This document shows positions 1-5,542 of a stretch of DNA of 6,652 bases, in pieces. Source of the stretch: an uncultured Eubacteriaceae bacterium (lineage in GTDB: Bacteria > Bacillota > Clostridia > Lachnospirales > Lachnospiraceae). Under the pieces are notes generated by a model. It did no database searches, was not told the origin of the DNA, and saw only the letters and a program-made list of their open reading frames with translations. The translations under genes and the position numbers were made by a program. Each line of letters opens with the position of its first letter. The first letter of the stretch is position 1. The DNA lies in the NCBI GenBank assembly GCA_945938055.1, contig CAMEUH010000138.1, positions 1-6,652 of the forward strand, in the 5' to 3' direction.

Positions 1-461
1 AAAAGAACGCTGTTTCCCTCACCAAAAATCCAGGAAAGAAATGCATAAATCAGCACAATTCCATTCTGATGCCCCCAGCGGAAACAATATCCGCCCTGGT
101 TCCATGGCTCATGATTTCCGGAGAGAAACGCACTTGCCGTTGAAAGTACCTGAAACTGGTCATCTACCGGTGCAAACTGCGTGGATAATACAAACCAGAC
201 CATCAACGCATTTACCACAATAATATAAATCTTTACCATCCGTTCACTGATTACCAGCTTCTTATGATGTACCCAGAAGGCTATTGCTATCACCAGAACC
301 ACGGCAAAAATGTTTAATAAAACATTGTCATTAATAAACAGGGTATCTTCCCAGTCATACATGTAAGCAGTGGTTACCAGACTCATATAAGTCAGATATG
401 CTGCCATGATTCCTAATATTGACATCAGAAACCAGACACAAAAACGTTCAAATTTTTTCAT
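1..461 (-). CDS. N-terminal part of a multi-pass membrane protein, probable GT-C type (family 39-like) glycosyltransferase; cut by window edge
   Basis: The reading frame is open from the start codon to the left edge (153 codons visible) with no stop, so the gene is partial. Visible parts: a short basic N-terminus (MKKFERF), hydrophobic segments at about residues 9-29, 47-64 and 77-96, then a polar loop with an Asp pair at 100-101 (APVDDQF), a GGYCFRWGHQNG stretch at 123-134, and a fourth hydrophobic segment from about 135. GT-C glycosyltransferases use polyprenyl-phosphate sugars and carry an acidic residue in the first large extracytoplasmic loop; the DD pair and the following aromatic/HQ-G segment fit that pattern, but the identification is by resemblance only. 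Two adjacent ATGs exist (464 and 461). The AAAGGA upstream lies only about 2 bases from the first and 5 from the second, so 461 is preferred. It follows the HIT gene after a 70-base gap and is probably unrelated in function to the translation and RNA-decay genes. Another polytopic membrane protein family is possible. Confidence 0.6.
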   Translation of the reverse strand, partial: MKKFERFCVWFLMSILGIMAAYLTYMSLVTTAYMYDWEDTLFINDNVLLNIFAVVLVIAIAFWVHHKKLVISERMVKIYIIVVNALMVWFVLSTQFAPVDDQFQVLSTASAFLSGNHEPWNQGGYCFRWGHQNGIVLIYAFLSWIFGEGNSVL

Positions 462-477
462 CATAATCCTTTCATAA

Positions 478-526
478 GAAAAGGGCAATTCAAAGCCTCT
501 TTTTCAGTCTCTGAAATACCCTTTTC
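478..526 (-). terminator. Nested inverted repeat between the HIT gene and the membrane protein gene; possible weak terminator
   Basis: On the minus strand, GAAAAGGG (526 to 519) pairs perfectly with CCCTTTTC (485 to 478), and the enclosed sequence contains a second perfect hairpin, TTTCAG-AGA-CTGAAA (516 to 502). The 3' arm itself ends in a T-rich run (TTTTCTT), so it could act as a terminator for the pnp-HIT transcript. The outer loop is long (33 bases) and the U-tract is interrupted, so this is weaker than the terminator after rpsO. It could instead be a processing or attenuation structure in a read-through transcript, since the next gene starts only 17 bases beyond. Confidence 0.35.
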
Positions 527-533
527 ATAAAGC

Positions 534-953
534 CTATAAATTTGCCTTGATTTTTTCAATCATTTCAGCATATTCTGCATCACTTAAATACTTTTTATCC
601 GGATTCATGAGAAATACGCCGCCCCATTCAAATTCATCCTTATATTTCGGACAAAGATGAAAATGTAAATGATGACCGGTATCACCATAGGCACCATAAT
701 TTACCTTGTCCGGATGAAATGCTGTCATAATGGCTCTTGCCACTCTCGCCACATCCTCAAAATAAGCTGCCCTTTCCTCTGCTGTCAGTTCATTCATATC
801 ACCTACATGTTTTTTGTGGGCAACGATACATCTTCCCGGATGACTCTGCTCCTTAAAAAGATATACCTTGGATGTTTCTAATTCACAAATCTTAATGCCG
901 AACTTTGCTACCAGTTCGCCTTCCATGCAATAAGCACAACTATTATCTGTCAT
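534..953 (-). CDS. HIT family protein (histidine triad nucleotide-binding hydrolase)
   Basis: A 139-residue protein of the histidine triad superfamily, whose members bind nucleotides and hydrolyse or transfer nucleotidyl groups through a catalytic His. The triad H-x-H-x-H is at residues 95-99 (GHHLHFHLCPKY), with His97 and His99 in the positions expected for catalysis. Upstream is the usual GRCIVAHKKHV segment (40-50) and an N-terminal CAYC (6-9) of the kind that binds zinc in many HIT proteins. A C-terminal extension (CPKYKDEFEWGGVF onward, 101-139) goes beyond the minimal HIT fold. The start was chosen at 953 because GGAGG lies 8 bases upstream; the longer frame from 977 has no such site and would put that site inside the gene. 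It begins 27 bases after the pnp stop and is probably co-transcribed with pnp. The substrate (dinucleoside polyphosphate, AMP-lysine type or other) cannot be told from sequence. Confidence 0.9.
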   Translation of the reverse strand: MTDNSCAYCMEGELVAKFGIKICELETSKVYLFKEQSHPGRCIVAHKKHVGDMNELTAEERAAYFEDVARVARAIMTAFHPDKVNYGAYGDTGHHLHFHLCPKYKDEFEWGGVFLMNPDKKYLSDAEYAEMIEKIKANL

Positions 954-961
954 AACGAATT

Positions 962-966
962 CCTCC
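962..966 (-). promoter_or_regulatory. Ribosome binding site that decides the HIT gene start
   Basis: GGAGG on the minus strand, 8 bases before the ATG at 953. It rules against the in-frame upstream ATG at 977. Confidence 0.8.
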
Positions 967-980
967 AACTGATACATTGA

Positions 981-3071
981 TTACTGGCAGTCTTTAATAG
1001 AGAAACTGATTCTTCCCATCTTGTCCTTGCCAAGGCATACACACTTTACCTTATCTCCAAGTGTCAGAACATCTTCAACACGGTTGATTCTTTCCTTGGA
1101 AATTTTGGAAATATGAACCATGCCTTCCTTACCATGAGCAAACTCGATAAATGCACCGAATTCCTTAATGCTGATAACCTTTCCTTCAAACACCTGACCC
1201 TCTTCAAAATCTGTTACGATTGTCTGAATGTACTTCACAGCCTTATCCATCATTGCCGGGTCAACACCACAGACAGAAACATTTCCATCATCGGTAATGT
1301 CAATCTTAACACCTGTTTCATCAATAATGGCATTGATTGTCTTACCTCTCTGTCCAACCACGTCACCAATCTTAGCCGGGTCAATCTGGAGAGAAACAAT
1401 CTTTGGTGCATATGGTCCTACTTCTGGTCTTGGTTCTGAAATTGCCGGTTTCATGCAATTTTCCATGATATACATACGTGCTTCACGGCATCTTGCAATG
1501 GCACCTTCCACGATTGGTCTTGTCAGACCATGAATCTTAATATCCATCTGGATTGCAGTAATACCGGCATCTGTACCAGTTACCTTAAAGTCCATGTCTC
1601 CGAAGAAGTCTTCCAGACCCTGGATATCAGTTAAAAGAATGTAATCATCATCCGTGTCACCGGTAACAAGACCACAGGAAATACCAGCAACCATTTTCTT
1701 AATCGGAACACCGGCAGCCATCAGTGACATACAGGATGCACAGGTAGATGCCATGGATGTAGAACCGTTTGATTCAAATGTCTCAGAAACCGTTCTGATG
1801 GCATATGGGAACTCTTCCGGTGTAGGAAGAACCGGAATCAGAGCTCTCTCTGCTAATGCACCATGTCCGATTTCACGACGTCCCGGACCTCTTGATACCT
1901 TTGTTTCACCAACGGAGTATGCCGGGAAATTATAATGATGCATATATCTCTTGGATGTTTCATTCTCATCCAGACCATCCAGCTTCTGCGCCTCGGATAA
2001 TGGTGCCAGCGTACAAACATTACAAATCTGTGTCTGTCCTCTTGTAAACATTGCAGAGCCGTGAACTCTAGGAATAATGTCAACTTCTGCAGCAAGAGGA
2101 CGAATCTGTGTAATCTCACGTCCATCCGGTCTCTTGTGATCCTTTAAAATCATCTTACGAACGGTTTTCTTCTCATACTGATAAACTGCTTCATCAATTA
2201 AAGCAAGCCATTCTTCATTGTCTGCAAAGCTCTCACAAAGCTTGTCCTTTAAAGCACGGATTCTGTCCTCACGAAGCTGCTTTTCTTCTGCAAACATAAC
2301 AACTTCCATTTCTGCAGGAGGAACAATTTCCTTAATGGCTGCAAACAATTCTTCCGGAATTGCACAGCTTGTATATTCATGCTTTGGTTTTCCGCACTCA
2401 GCAACAATCTGGTCAATAAATGCAATCACCTGCTGATTTACTTCATGTGCCTTATAAATTGCTTCAATCATCTTTGCTTCCGGTACTTCATTGGCACCGG
2501 CTTCAATCATGATAACCTTTTCTCTTGTGGAAGCAACGGTAAGCTTTAAGTCTGAAACCTGGTTCTGTGCAGCATTTGGATTAATGACAAATTCACCATT
2601 AATTAAACCAACCTGTGTTGTTGCACATGGACCATCAAACGGAATATCAGAAATTGCCACAGCGATTGCAGAACCGAGCATTGCGGTAAGCTCCGGTGAA
2701 CATTCCGGATCAACCGACATTACCATGTTGTTAATGGTAACATCATTCCGGTAATCCTTCGGGAATAACGGTCTCATCGGACGGTCAATGACACGTGATG
2801 TAAGGATTGCATTTTCCGATGCTTTTCCTTCTCTCTTATTAAAGCCACCCGGAATCTTTCCAACAGCATATAATTTTTCTTCATACTCAACACTTAATGG
2901 GAAGAAATCAATTCCTTCTCTTGGCTTTTCTGATGCAGTTGCCGTTGATAACACAACTGTATCACCATAATGCATAAATGCAGCTCCATTTGCCTGTGCT
3001 GCCACTCTGCCAACATCAACTCTTAAAGTTCTGCCGGCAAGTTCCATGGTATAACTCTTATACTCTTTCAT
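981..3071 (-). CDS. pnp: Polynucleotide phosphorylase (polyribonucleotide nucleotidyltransferase)
   Basis: A 696-residue PNPase, near the usual family length of about 700. It degrades RNA 3' to 5' using phosphate, releasing nucleoside diphosphates, as a cytoplasmic trimer. Domains in order: first RNase PH-like core (about 5-145) with the RNA-contacting loop GGFNKREG (75-82), where FNKR replaces the FFRR of E. coli; a linker and helical domain (about 145-310); the catalytic second RNase PH core (about 315-535) with VGETKVSRGPGRREIGHG (387-404), the phosphate-binding NGSTSMAS (435-442) and LTDIQGLEDFFGDMDFKV (480-497), whose Asp482, Asp488 and Asp492 region fits the acidic active site; a KH domain (about 555-612) with GQRG at 573-576 as its GxxG loop; and a C-terminal S1 domain (about 624-693). 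The start is at 3071 because AGGAG lies 7 bases upstream; the ATG two codons earlier is too close to it, and the 28-codon upstream extension is leader. It lies downstream of rpsO with a terminator between, and the HIT gene follows. Confidence 0.98.
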   Translation of the reverse strand: MKEYKSYTMELAGRTLRVDVGRVAAQANGAAFMHYGDTVVLSTATASEKPREGIDFFPLSVEYEEKLYAVGKIPGGFNKREGKASENAILTSRVIDRPMRPLFPKDYRNDVTINNMVMSVDPECSPELTAMLGSAIAVAISDIPFDGPCATTQVGLINGEFVINPNAAQNQVSDLKLTVASTREKVIMIEAGANEVPEAKMIEAIYKAHEVNQQVIAFIDQIVAECGKPKHEYTSCAIPEELFAAIKEIVPPAEMEVVMFAEEKQLREDRIRALKDKLCESFADNEEWLALIDEAVYQYEKKTVRKMILKDHKRPDGREITQIRPLAAEVDIIPRVHGSAMFTRGQTQICNVCTLAPLSEAQKLDGLDENETSKRYMHHYNFPAYSVGETKVSRGPGRREIGHGALAERALIPVLPTPEEFPYAIRTVSETFESNGSTSMASTCASCMSLMAAGVPIKKMVAGISCGLVTGDTDDDYILLTDIQGLEDFFGDMDFKVTGTDAGITAIQMDIKIHGLTRPIVEGAIARCREARMYIMENCMKPAISEPRPEVGPYAPKIVSLQIDPAKIGDVVGQRGKTINAIIDETGVKIDITDDGNVSVCGVDPAMMDKAVKYIQTIVTDFEEGQVFEGKVISIKEFGAFIEFAHGKEGMVHISKISKERINRVEDVLTLGDKVKCVCLGKDKMGRISFSIKDCQ

Positions 3072-3078
3072 TCTCATT

Positions 3079-3084
3079 CTCCTT
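3079..3084 (-). promoter_or_regulatory. pnp ribosome binding site
   Basis: AAGGAG after an A-rich run on the minus strand. It is 7 bases from the ATG at 3071 but only 1 base from the ATG at 3077, so it sets the pnp start at 3071. Confidence 0.75.
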
Positions 3085-3092
3085 TTTTCTTT

Positions 3093-3120
3093 ATTCTGAC
3101 AAAAAACAGCCTTATTGCAA
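3093..3120 (-). promoter_or_regulatory. Candidate sigma-A promoter for pnp
   Basis: Minus strand: TTGCAA (3120-3115) as a -35-like element, a 16-base spacer, and CAGAAT (3098-3093) as a -10-like element preceded by TGT, giving an extended -10 form. Transcription would start near 3086, leaving a leader of only about 15 bases that just contains the ribosome binding site. The matches are partial (3 and 4 of 6). It overlaps the stem-loop at 3098-3133, so either the promoter or that leader structure may be meaningful, but probably not both in the same transcript. Confidence 0.35.
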
Positions 3121-3133
3121 GCCGCCTTTTGTC
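3098..3133 (-). other. pnp leader stem-loop, proximal
   Basis: On the minus strand GACAAAA (3133-3127) pairs perfectly with TTTTGTC (3104-3098) around a 22-base loop, ending about 14 bases before the ribosome binding site. No T-run follows directly, so it is not a terminator. PNPase in E. coli represses its own mRNA after RNase III cuts a leader stem; a similar role here is only an inference. Confidence 0.35.
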
Positions 3134-3135
3134 TT

Positions 3136-3178
3136 AATACAGGAGCCCGAAACAACTAAAAAACGTGCAATCTGTATT
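3136..3178 (-). other. pnp leader stem-loop, distal
   Basis: On the minus strand AATACAG (3178-3172) pairs perfectly with CTGTATT (3142-3136) around a 29-base loop. It sits directly next to the proximal stem-loop with a 2-base gap, so an RNA reading through from rpsO, or starting upstream of 3178, would carry two tandem stems before pnp. Confidence 0.3.
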
Positions 3179-3235
3179 TTGTACGCTTTTCAGTGGTCTC
3201 GGTTAATTACTCCTGTGAATGGCTGATTAAGCAGT

Positions 3236-3260
3236 AAAAAAGGGCGGAAAAACTCCGCCC
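3236..3260 (-). terminator. Intrinsic terminator of rpsO
   Basis: On the minus strand a perfect 7-bp stem, GGGCGGA (3260-3254) with TCCGCCC (3248-3242), has a 5-base loop and is followed by six T residues (3241-3236). It begins 6 bases after the rpsO stop codon. It separates rpsO from pnp, although partial read-through would still feed pnp. Confidence 0.93.
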
Positions 3261-3266
3261 CGTTTA

Positions 3267-3533
3267 TTACTTTCTTAAACCTAAACGTTCAATTAATGTA
3301 CGGTATCCTTCGATATCGTTCTTCTTGAGGTACTCCAGTAAACCTCTTCTCTGACCTACCATCTGAAGAAGTCCTCTTCTTGAATGGTGATCCTTCTGGT
3401 TAACCTTTAAATGCTCTGTTAACTCGTTAATTCTTTCTGTTAAAATAGCAATCTGTACTTCAGGTGAACCTGTGTCGCCTGGCTTTCTGCCATATTCAGC
3501 AATAATCTGTGCTTTCTTTTCCTTTGATATCAT
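3267..3533 (-). CDS. rpsO: 30S ribosomal protein S15
   Basis: An 88-residue protein, the normal S15 length. It is a primary 16S rRNA binding protein of the 30S platform, contacting the helix 20-21-22 junction and the G-U/G-C motif in helix 22. The family signature is clear: GDTGSPEVQIAILTERINEL (19-38), KDHHSRRGLLQMVGQRRGLL (47-66) and the conserved end LIERLGLRK. His41, Asp48 and Ser51, the residues that contact the G-U/G-C motif in well-studied S15 proteins, are all present. The start has a strong AAGGAGG site 8 bases upstream (3548-3542). A structured leader of about 95 bases precedes it and a strong terminator follows, so it can be an independent unit between ribF and pnp. S15 commonly controls its own synthesis by binding its mRNA leader. 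Confidence 0.99.
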   Translation of the reverse strand: MISKEKKAQIIAEYGRKPGDTGSPEVQIAILTERINELTEHLKVNQKDHHSRRGLLQMVGQRRGLLEYLKKNDIEGYRTLIERLGLRK

Positions 3534-3628
3534 TACAATATCCTCCTTAAATAATGATTCGCCTCAAGCCAAGTCCGGGTCGGAGCCTCCAAGGACTGAG
3601 CAAAGGCATAGTGCTTTTGCACTCATAC
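3534..3628 (-). promoter_or_regulatory. Structured 5' leader of rpsO, candidate S15 autoregulatory RNA
   Basis: From the inferred transcription start near 3628, the RNA can form a long imperfect stem-loop at 3625-3597 (UGA + GCAAA pairing with UUUGC + UCA, continued by GC/GC after one mismatch, loop ACUAU). A second hairpin lies at 3597-3572: outer AGUCC/GGACU, inner UUGGA/UCCGA closing a GGC loop, with CCC bulged on the 3' side. The inner stem contains a U-G pair stacked on a G-C pair, the kind of element S15 recognises in 16S rRNA. An alternative short hairpin AGUGC-AAAA-GCACU (3623-3610) competes with the first stem. UCCUU (3595-3591) can also pair with AAGGA of the Shine-Dalgarno sequence. 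Folding was done by eye. That a leader exists is well supported by spacing; S15 binding is inference from the known S15 leaders in Firmicutes and other phyla. Confidence 0.5.
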
Positions 3629-3634
3629 TCTACA

Positions 3635-3663
3635 ACAATATCACATGAGAGGGATTATTGCAA
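3635..3663 (-). promoter_or_regulatory. Candidate sigma-A promoter for rpsO
   Basis: Minus strand: TTGCAA (3663-3658), a 17-base spacer, then TATTGT (3640-3635) preceded by TGA, giving an extended -10 element. Transcription would start near 3628, just before the leader hairpins. The location between ribF and the structured leader makes it plausible. Confidence 0.5.
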
Positions 3664-3679
3664 GTATTTTTTATACAAA

Positions 3680-3700
3680 ATAACGGCAAAATGCCCTTAT
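3680..3700 (-). terminator. Weak hairpin downstream of ribF, possible terminator
   Basis: Minus strand ATAAGGGCATTTTGCCGTTAT forms ATAA/TTAT and GGC/GCC stems separated by a G-G mismatch, with loop ATTTT. It is followed by TTTGTATAAAAAA, so the T-run is short. It sits 28 bases after the ribF stop. It is at best a leaky terminator, so read-through from ribF into rpsO is likely. Confidence 0.3.
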
Positions 3701-3728
3701 CAACCTCAGTATCCATCCTATCTGCAAA

Positions 3729-4634
3729 TTACCCACAAAAATACCGCCTCGTTGTCTCACAGTCCGCACCAATCTGCTCCTTTAGCGCTTTAAAAGACTC
3801 AAAACGTTTTTCTTCCCGGATAAAATGATACAGCCTCACATCCAGTGTCTGTCCATAGAGATTTCCGGAATAATCAAAAATATATGTTTCCACGGAAACC
3901 ACTTCATTTCTGGAATCTACCGTAGGCTTTCTCCCAATATTTGTCACGCTGTCACGCCAGATTCCGTCTAAAAATACCCTTGATGCATAGACACCATTTG
4001 GCGGCATGATTTTATGCTCATCCGGGAGCATGTTAATGGTTGGAAAATCCCATGTTCTTCCCAGTTGGTTTCCTTTTACCACGAATCCCCGCATAAAAAA
4101 CTCATGTCCCAGGATTCTGGAAGCCTCTTCCATCCTCCCCTCCTCAATCAGTCCTCTTGCAAGGGTCGAACTTACCGTTTGTCCATCCACTATGACTTTA
4201 TCCAGAATCACGGCTTCAAATCCAAGCTCACGGGACAGCCTTAATAAAAGTTCTGCATTTCCGCCGCGGTTTTTCCCAAACCCACAGTCACTTCCCGCGA
4301 TGACAGCTTTCGCACGCAGCCTTTTTACAAGTATTTCCCGTACAAATTCTTCTGCCTCCATGGACATGATTTCCGTAAACGGATATTCAATCAGAATATC
4401 CATGCCACGTTCTTCAATCAGACTTCTTTTTTCCTCTCTGGTGGAAATCACTTTATTTCCGCTTAAGTTTCTATCAAAAGTAAAGGCAGCGCTCTGGCAC
4501 TGCCTCTTTTCTGCTTCCACAACAGCCCTGTCAAATAATAATCTGTGTCCTAAATGCACGCCATCAAATTTTCCAATCACTACAACCGTGTCCTTATGCA
4601 TCACGGCATCCTTGGAACAATGAATCAAAACCAT
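3729..4634 (-). CDS. ribF: Bifunctional riboflavin kinase / FMN adenylyltransferase (FAD synthetase)
   Basis: A 301-residue RibF, close to the usual 305-315. It phosphorylates riboflavin to FMN and adenylates FMN to FAD in the cytoplasm. The N-terminal nucleotidyltransferase domain (about 1-180) shows GKFDGVHLGH (21-30), the HxGH-type nucleotide-binding motif, a GSDCGFGKNRGG stretch (114-125) and SSTLAR (155-160). The C-terminal riboflavin kinase domain (about 182-300) has LGRTWDFPTIN (191-201), with the PTxN motif, NGVYA (213-217), GRKPTV (234-239) and Glu249, the likely catalytic base, then LYGQ and FIREEKRFESFKALKEQI. Two motifs are looser than in model RibF: CGFG where FRFG is usual, and TFDRN where TFDPHP is usual. 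The start at 4634 has AGAGGA 7 bases upstream and overlaps the end region of truB, 12 bases after its stop. ATG 4601 also has an AAGGA but would trim the normal N-terminus. It is the usual partner of truB in the nusA-infB cluster. Confidence 0.96.
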   Translation of the reverse strand: MVLIHCSKDAVMHKDTVVVIGKFDGVHLGHRLLFDRAVVEAEKRQCQSAAFTFDRNLSGNKVISTREEKRSLIEERGMDILIEYPFTEIMSMEAEEFVREILVKRLRAKAVIAGSDCGFGKNRGGNAELLLRLSRELGFEAVILDKVIVDGQTVSSTLARGLIEEGRMEEASRILGHEFFMRGFVVKGNQLGRTWDFPTINMLPDEHKIMPPNGVYASRVFLDGIWRDSVTNIGRKPTVDSRNEVVSVETYIFDYSGNLYGQTLDVRLYHFIREEKRFESFKALKEQIGADCETTRRYFCG

Positions 4635-4646
4635 ACTATCATCCTC

Positions 4647-5540
4647 TTATTCTTCTGACGGGTCATAAAAAATCTTAACCGGAGAATAGACATTTTTCCC
4701 TGAATCATACTGATAGATTCCCACAAATGCGCCATTTTGCTTATAAACGCGCACTTCTCCAAACATGATTTTACCATTTGGCGGAAACTGATTGCCGTTT
4801 CGAAGAAGTTTTTCGTTCTTTCCATCATCATAAAATGCCGGCATTGTTTCAAACAACTGGTCAACCGGAATGATGAAGGAATCAATTCGCTCCTCTTTCA
4901 CATATTCTGCAACCTTATCCAAGGTAATACTCTGTGAAATATCAAAAAAGCTCACCCTGGTACGTACCAGACTGCTCATGCAGCCATGACAGCCCAGCTT
5001 TTCACCTATATCATGGCACAAAGCACGGATATAGGTACCCTTGGAACAATGAATCCGCATTTTCACAAACGGCAGCTTCATTTCCAAAATGTCAATATCA
5101 TGAATGGTCACCTTTCTCGGCTTCCGTTCCACAACCTGACCCGCTCTTGCCAAATCATATAATTTTCTTCCGTCTACCTTAATGGCAGAATACATCGGCG
5201 GCACCTGGTCATATGTACCAAGGAAGGACATGACCGCCTCAAAGACCTCATTTTCACTGACTTTAACCGGCCGTCTTTCTAAAATGTTTCCGGATAAATC
5301 CTGGGTATCAGTCTCTATTCCAAGCAGCAGCTCTGCTTCATATACCTTATCCTTATCCGTCAGCATGTCACAAAGCTTTGTTCCTCTTCCAAGACATACC
5401 GGAAGCACACCTTCCGCATCCGGGTCCAGTGTCCCCGTATGTCCGATTTTTTTCTGATGCAGAATACCGCGAAGTTTCGCTACCACATCATGGGATGTAA
5501 ACCCCTTTTCTTTATAAATATTGATAATTCCGTTATACAA
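4647..5540 (-). CDS. truB: tRNA pseudouridine(55) synthase TruB
   Basis: A 297-residue TruB, normal for the family. It isomerises U55 in the T-loop of most tRNAs to pseudouridine. The catalytic Asp39 lies in KIGHTGTLDPDAEGVLPV (31-48). Other family motifs are NIYKEKGFTSHDVV (7-20), the Tyr67 region KVYEAELLLG, VPPMYSAIKVDGRKLYDLAR (113-132), SKGTYIRALCHDIGEKLG (166-183) and LVRTRVSFF (191-199). The C-terminal part (about 225-297) matches the small accessory domain region. The start codon is TTG at 5540; the nearest in-frame upstream codon choices are blocked by a TAA at 5549-5547. It begins two bases after the nrnA stop, with only a GGGG stretch about 10 bases upstream, which suggests translational coupling to nrnA. 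ribF follows 12 bases downstream. Confidence 0.97.
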   Translation of the reverse strand: MYNGIINIYKEKGFTSHDVVAKLRGILHQKKIGHTGTLDPDAEGVLPVCLGRGTKLCDMLTDKDKVYEAELLLGIETDTQDLSGNILERRPVKVSENEVFEAVMSFLGTYDQVPPMYSAIKVDGRKLYDLARAGQVVERKPRKVTIHDIDILEMKLPFVKMRIHCSKGTYIRALCHDIGEKLGCHGCMSSLVRTRVSFFDISQSITLDKVAEYVKEERIDSFIIPVDQLFETMPAFYDDGKNEKLLRNGNQFPPNGKIMFGEVRVYKQNGAFVGIYQYDSGKNVYSPVKIFYDPSEE

Positions 5541-5542
5541 AA

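Noticed and set aside
41..223. Plus-strand 60-codon frame at the left edge
   Set aside because: It is antisense to the membrane protein frame, which has a clean hydrophobic pattern, a start site and no stop. The plus-strand peptide is low in recognisable features.
954..977. Eight-codon N-terminal extension of the HIT protein
   Set aside because: The GGAGG site lies inside this stretch, 8 bases before the ATG at 953, and the HIT N-terminus normally begins just before the CxxC.
1653..1935. Plus-strand frame of about 93 codons inside pnp, along with several other antisense frames at 1113-3226
   Set aside because: They all overlap the conserved catalytic and linker domains of pnp, show no start signals and have no family resemblance.
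3072..3155. In-frame 28-codon N-terminal extension of pnp
   Set aside because: It contains the leader stem and promoter candidate and lacks a ribosome binding site. Known PNPases start near the MKEYKSYTMEL-like segment, and an AGGAG lies 7 bases before that ATG.
4006..4623. Plus-strand open frame of 205 codons antisense to ribF
   Set aside because: It lies entirely within ribF, whose domains and motifs are clear on the minus strand. It has no ribosome binding site I can see and no recognisable motifs, so it looks like a codon-bias shadow.
4625..4885. Minus-strand 86-codon frame overlapping the end of truB
   Set aside because: It is a different frame of the truB C-terminal region, and the truB frame carries the recognisable protein.
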